NCBI GenBank assembly: GCA_016718655.1
Contig: JADKCV010000003.1
Span: forward strand, 168,714 to 232,713
Reading direction: 5' to 3'
Length of the DNA: 64,000 bases
Source of the DNA: Flavobacteriales bacterium
Lineage (GTDB): Bacteria > Bacteroidota > Bacteroidia > Flavobacteriales_F > PHOS-HE28
Positions 63,513 to 64,000 of this stretch are shown here, one piece after another; the first letter of the stretch is position 1; each line of letters begins with the position of its first letter. A model generated the notes under the pieces. That model worked only from the letters and a program-made list of their open reading frames with translations, had not been told where the DNA came from and made no database searches. The position numbers and the translations under genes are program-made.

Positions 63513-63520
63513 TACCTTCG
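63513..63520 (+). promoter_or_regulatory. -7 box before the biotin carrier gene (TACCTTCG)
   Basis: TAnnTTCG, 6 nt before the ATG at 63527. Confidence 0.45.
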
Positions 63521-63526
63521 CACACC

Positions 63527-64000
63527 ATGGCCAAGCTGTTCGCCACCGTCAACCCAGCGACGCAGCGGATATCGTGCTGGAAGTACCCCCAACGCCCCTG
63601 GACCTTCTGGCGAGCCCCGCTGGACCTGGTGCGCAGTGGCCCGAGCAGCTTCAGCCTGGTGCGCAACGGCCGCAGCCACCGCGTGCCGGTACTGAAGGAG
63701 GACCGCGAGAACAACACGGTGCGGCATGCGCATCGGCGGGCGCACCTATACCGTGAGGCTGGAGGATGAACAGAGCCGCTTGATGACCACCTTGGGTCTG
63801 GACAAGACCGCCGTGAAGGTGAAGGAGATCAAGGCGCCGATGCCCGGCCTGGTGCTCAACATCCTGGTGAAGCCCGGCGATGCGGTGAAGAAGAACGACC
63901 CCATCCTGGTCCTGGAGGCCATGAAGATGGAGAACGTCATCAAGGCCCCCGGCGATGCCGTGGTGAGCGCCATCGCGGCCGTGAAAGGCAAGGCCGTGGA
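63527..64000 (+). CDS. Biotin carboxyl carrier protein subunit, partial, three frame breaks
   Basis: Biotinylated carrier of a carboxylase (propionyl- or acetyl-CoA type), cut by the window edge. The C-terminal biotinyl domain is clear: IKAPMPGLVLNILVKPGDAV and the biotin site EAMKMENV. Upstream the frame needs three repairs: one C more at CCC 63553-63555 (NPSDAADIVLEVPPTPL), one C fewer at CCCC 63615-63618 (ASPLDLVRSGPSSFSLVRNG), and one base fewer at 63725 (NNTVRMRIGGRTYTV). The result matches the roughly 160-residue carrier subunit common in Bacteroidota. A TACCTTCG box lies 6 nt before the ATG. Confidence 0.85.

Overview
The window looks like a chromosomal segment of a high-G+C (about 60% by eye) member of the Bacteroidota, most likely Flavobacteriales. 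The evidence is a GldH gliding lipoprotein, a PorP/SprF-OmpA pair, secreted proteins with type IX secretion (T9SS) type A and type B C-termini, the order holB-ricT-gldH-pbp1A, the order purN / acpP-fabF-rnc-IPExxxVDY-pyk, and -7 boxes of the TAnnTTTG type instead of TATAAT boxes and Shine-Dalgarno sites. No rRNA, tRNA, IS element, CRISPR array or prophage was seen.

Layout. 0.1-5.7 kb: housekeeping genes (lysS; a phosphoglucose/phosphomannose isomerase; lipB), a serine hydrolase and two uncharacterised genes. 5.8-11.1 kb: three genes joined by ATGA stop/start overlaps, encoding a lipoprotein, a GH16-like lipoprotein and a large polytopic GT-C-like membrane protein. 11.1-22.2 kb: a minus-strand run of five further polytopic GT-C-like proteins and one GT2 glycosyltransferase; one of the membrane proteins sits between scoA and scoB. 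22.3-28 kb: pbp1A, gldH, ricT, holB. 28-42 kb: a surface unit made of an OmpA-family protein, a PorP/SprF protein and a giant (about 3,570 residues) repetitive T9SS type B adhesin. 42-48.8 kb: pgk, an outer-membrane-like protein, a DUF4143 ATPase, a cold-shock-domain protein, a sterol-desaturase-like hydroxylase and CvpA. 48.8-56.8 kb: a small lipoprotein, a secreted cyclophilin, pheS, a geranylgeranyl-reductase-family flavoprotein and two T9SS type A cargo proteins. 56.8-64 kb: pyk, IPExxxVDY, rnc, fabF, acpP and a nitroreductase on the minus strand; purN, marC, rnhA and a biotin carrier (cut by the window edge) on the plus strand.

How the genes fit together. Two surface themes stand out. 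The first is T9SS-dependent export and gliding: GldH, PorP/SprF, OmpA, the adhesin and two type A cargo proteins. The second is lipid-linked or surface glycan work: one GT2 enzyme, six GT-C-like proteins and the GH16-like lipoprotein, several of which end in beta-sandwich-like extracytoplasmic tails.

Sequence quality. At least eight reading frames are broken by single-base indels, nearly all in G/C runs of three to five bases, and several of these genes are normally essential (fabF, rnc). Repairing each indel restores the expected family length, for example 416 residues for FabF. I read most of them as uncorrected assembly errors, and I annotated these genes over their full repaired span. Two breaks in the giant adhesin (a TAA codon and an apparent 14-nt deletion) are of a different kind and may be real.
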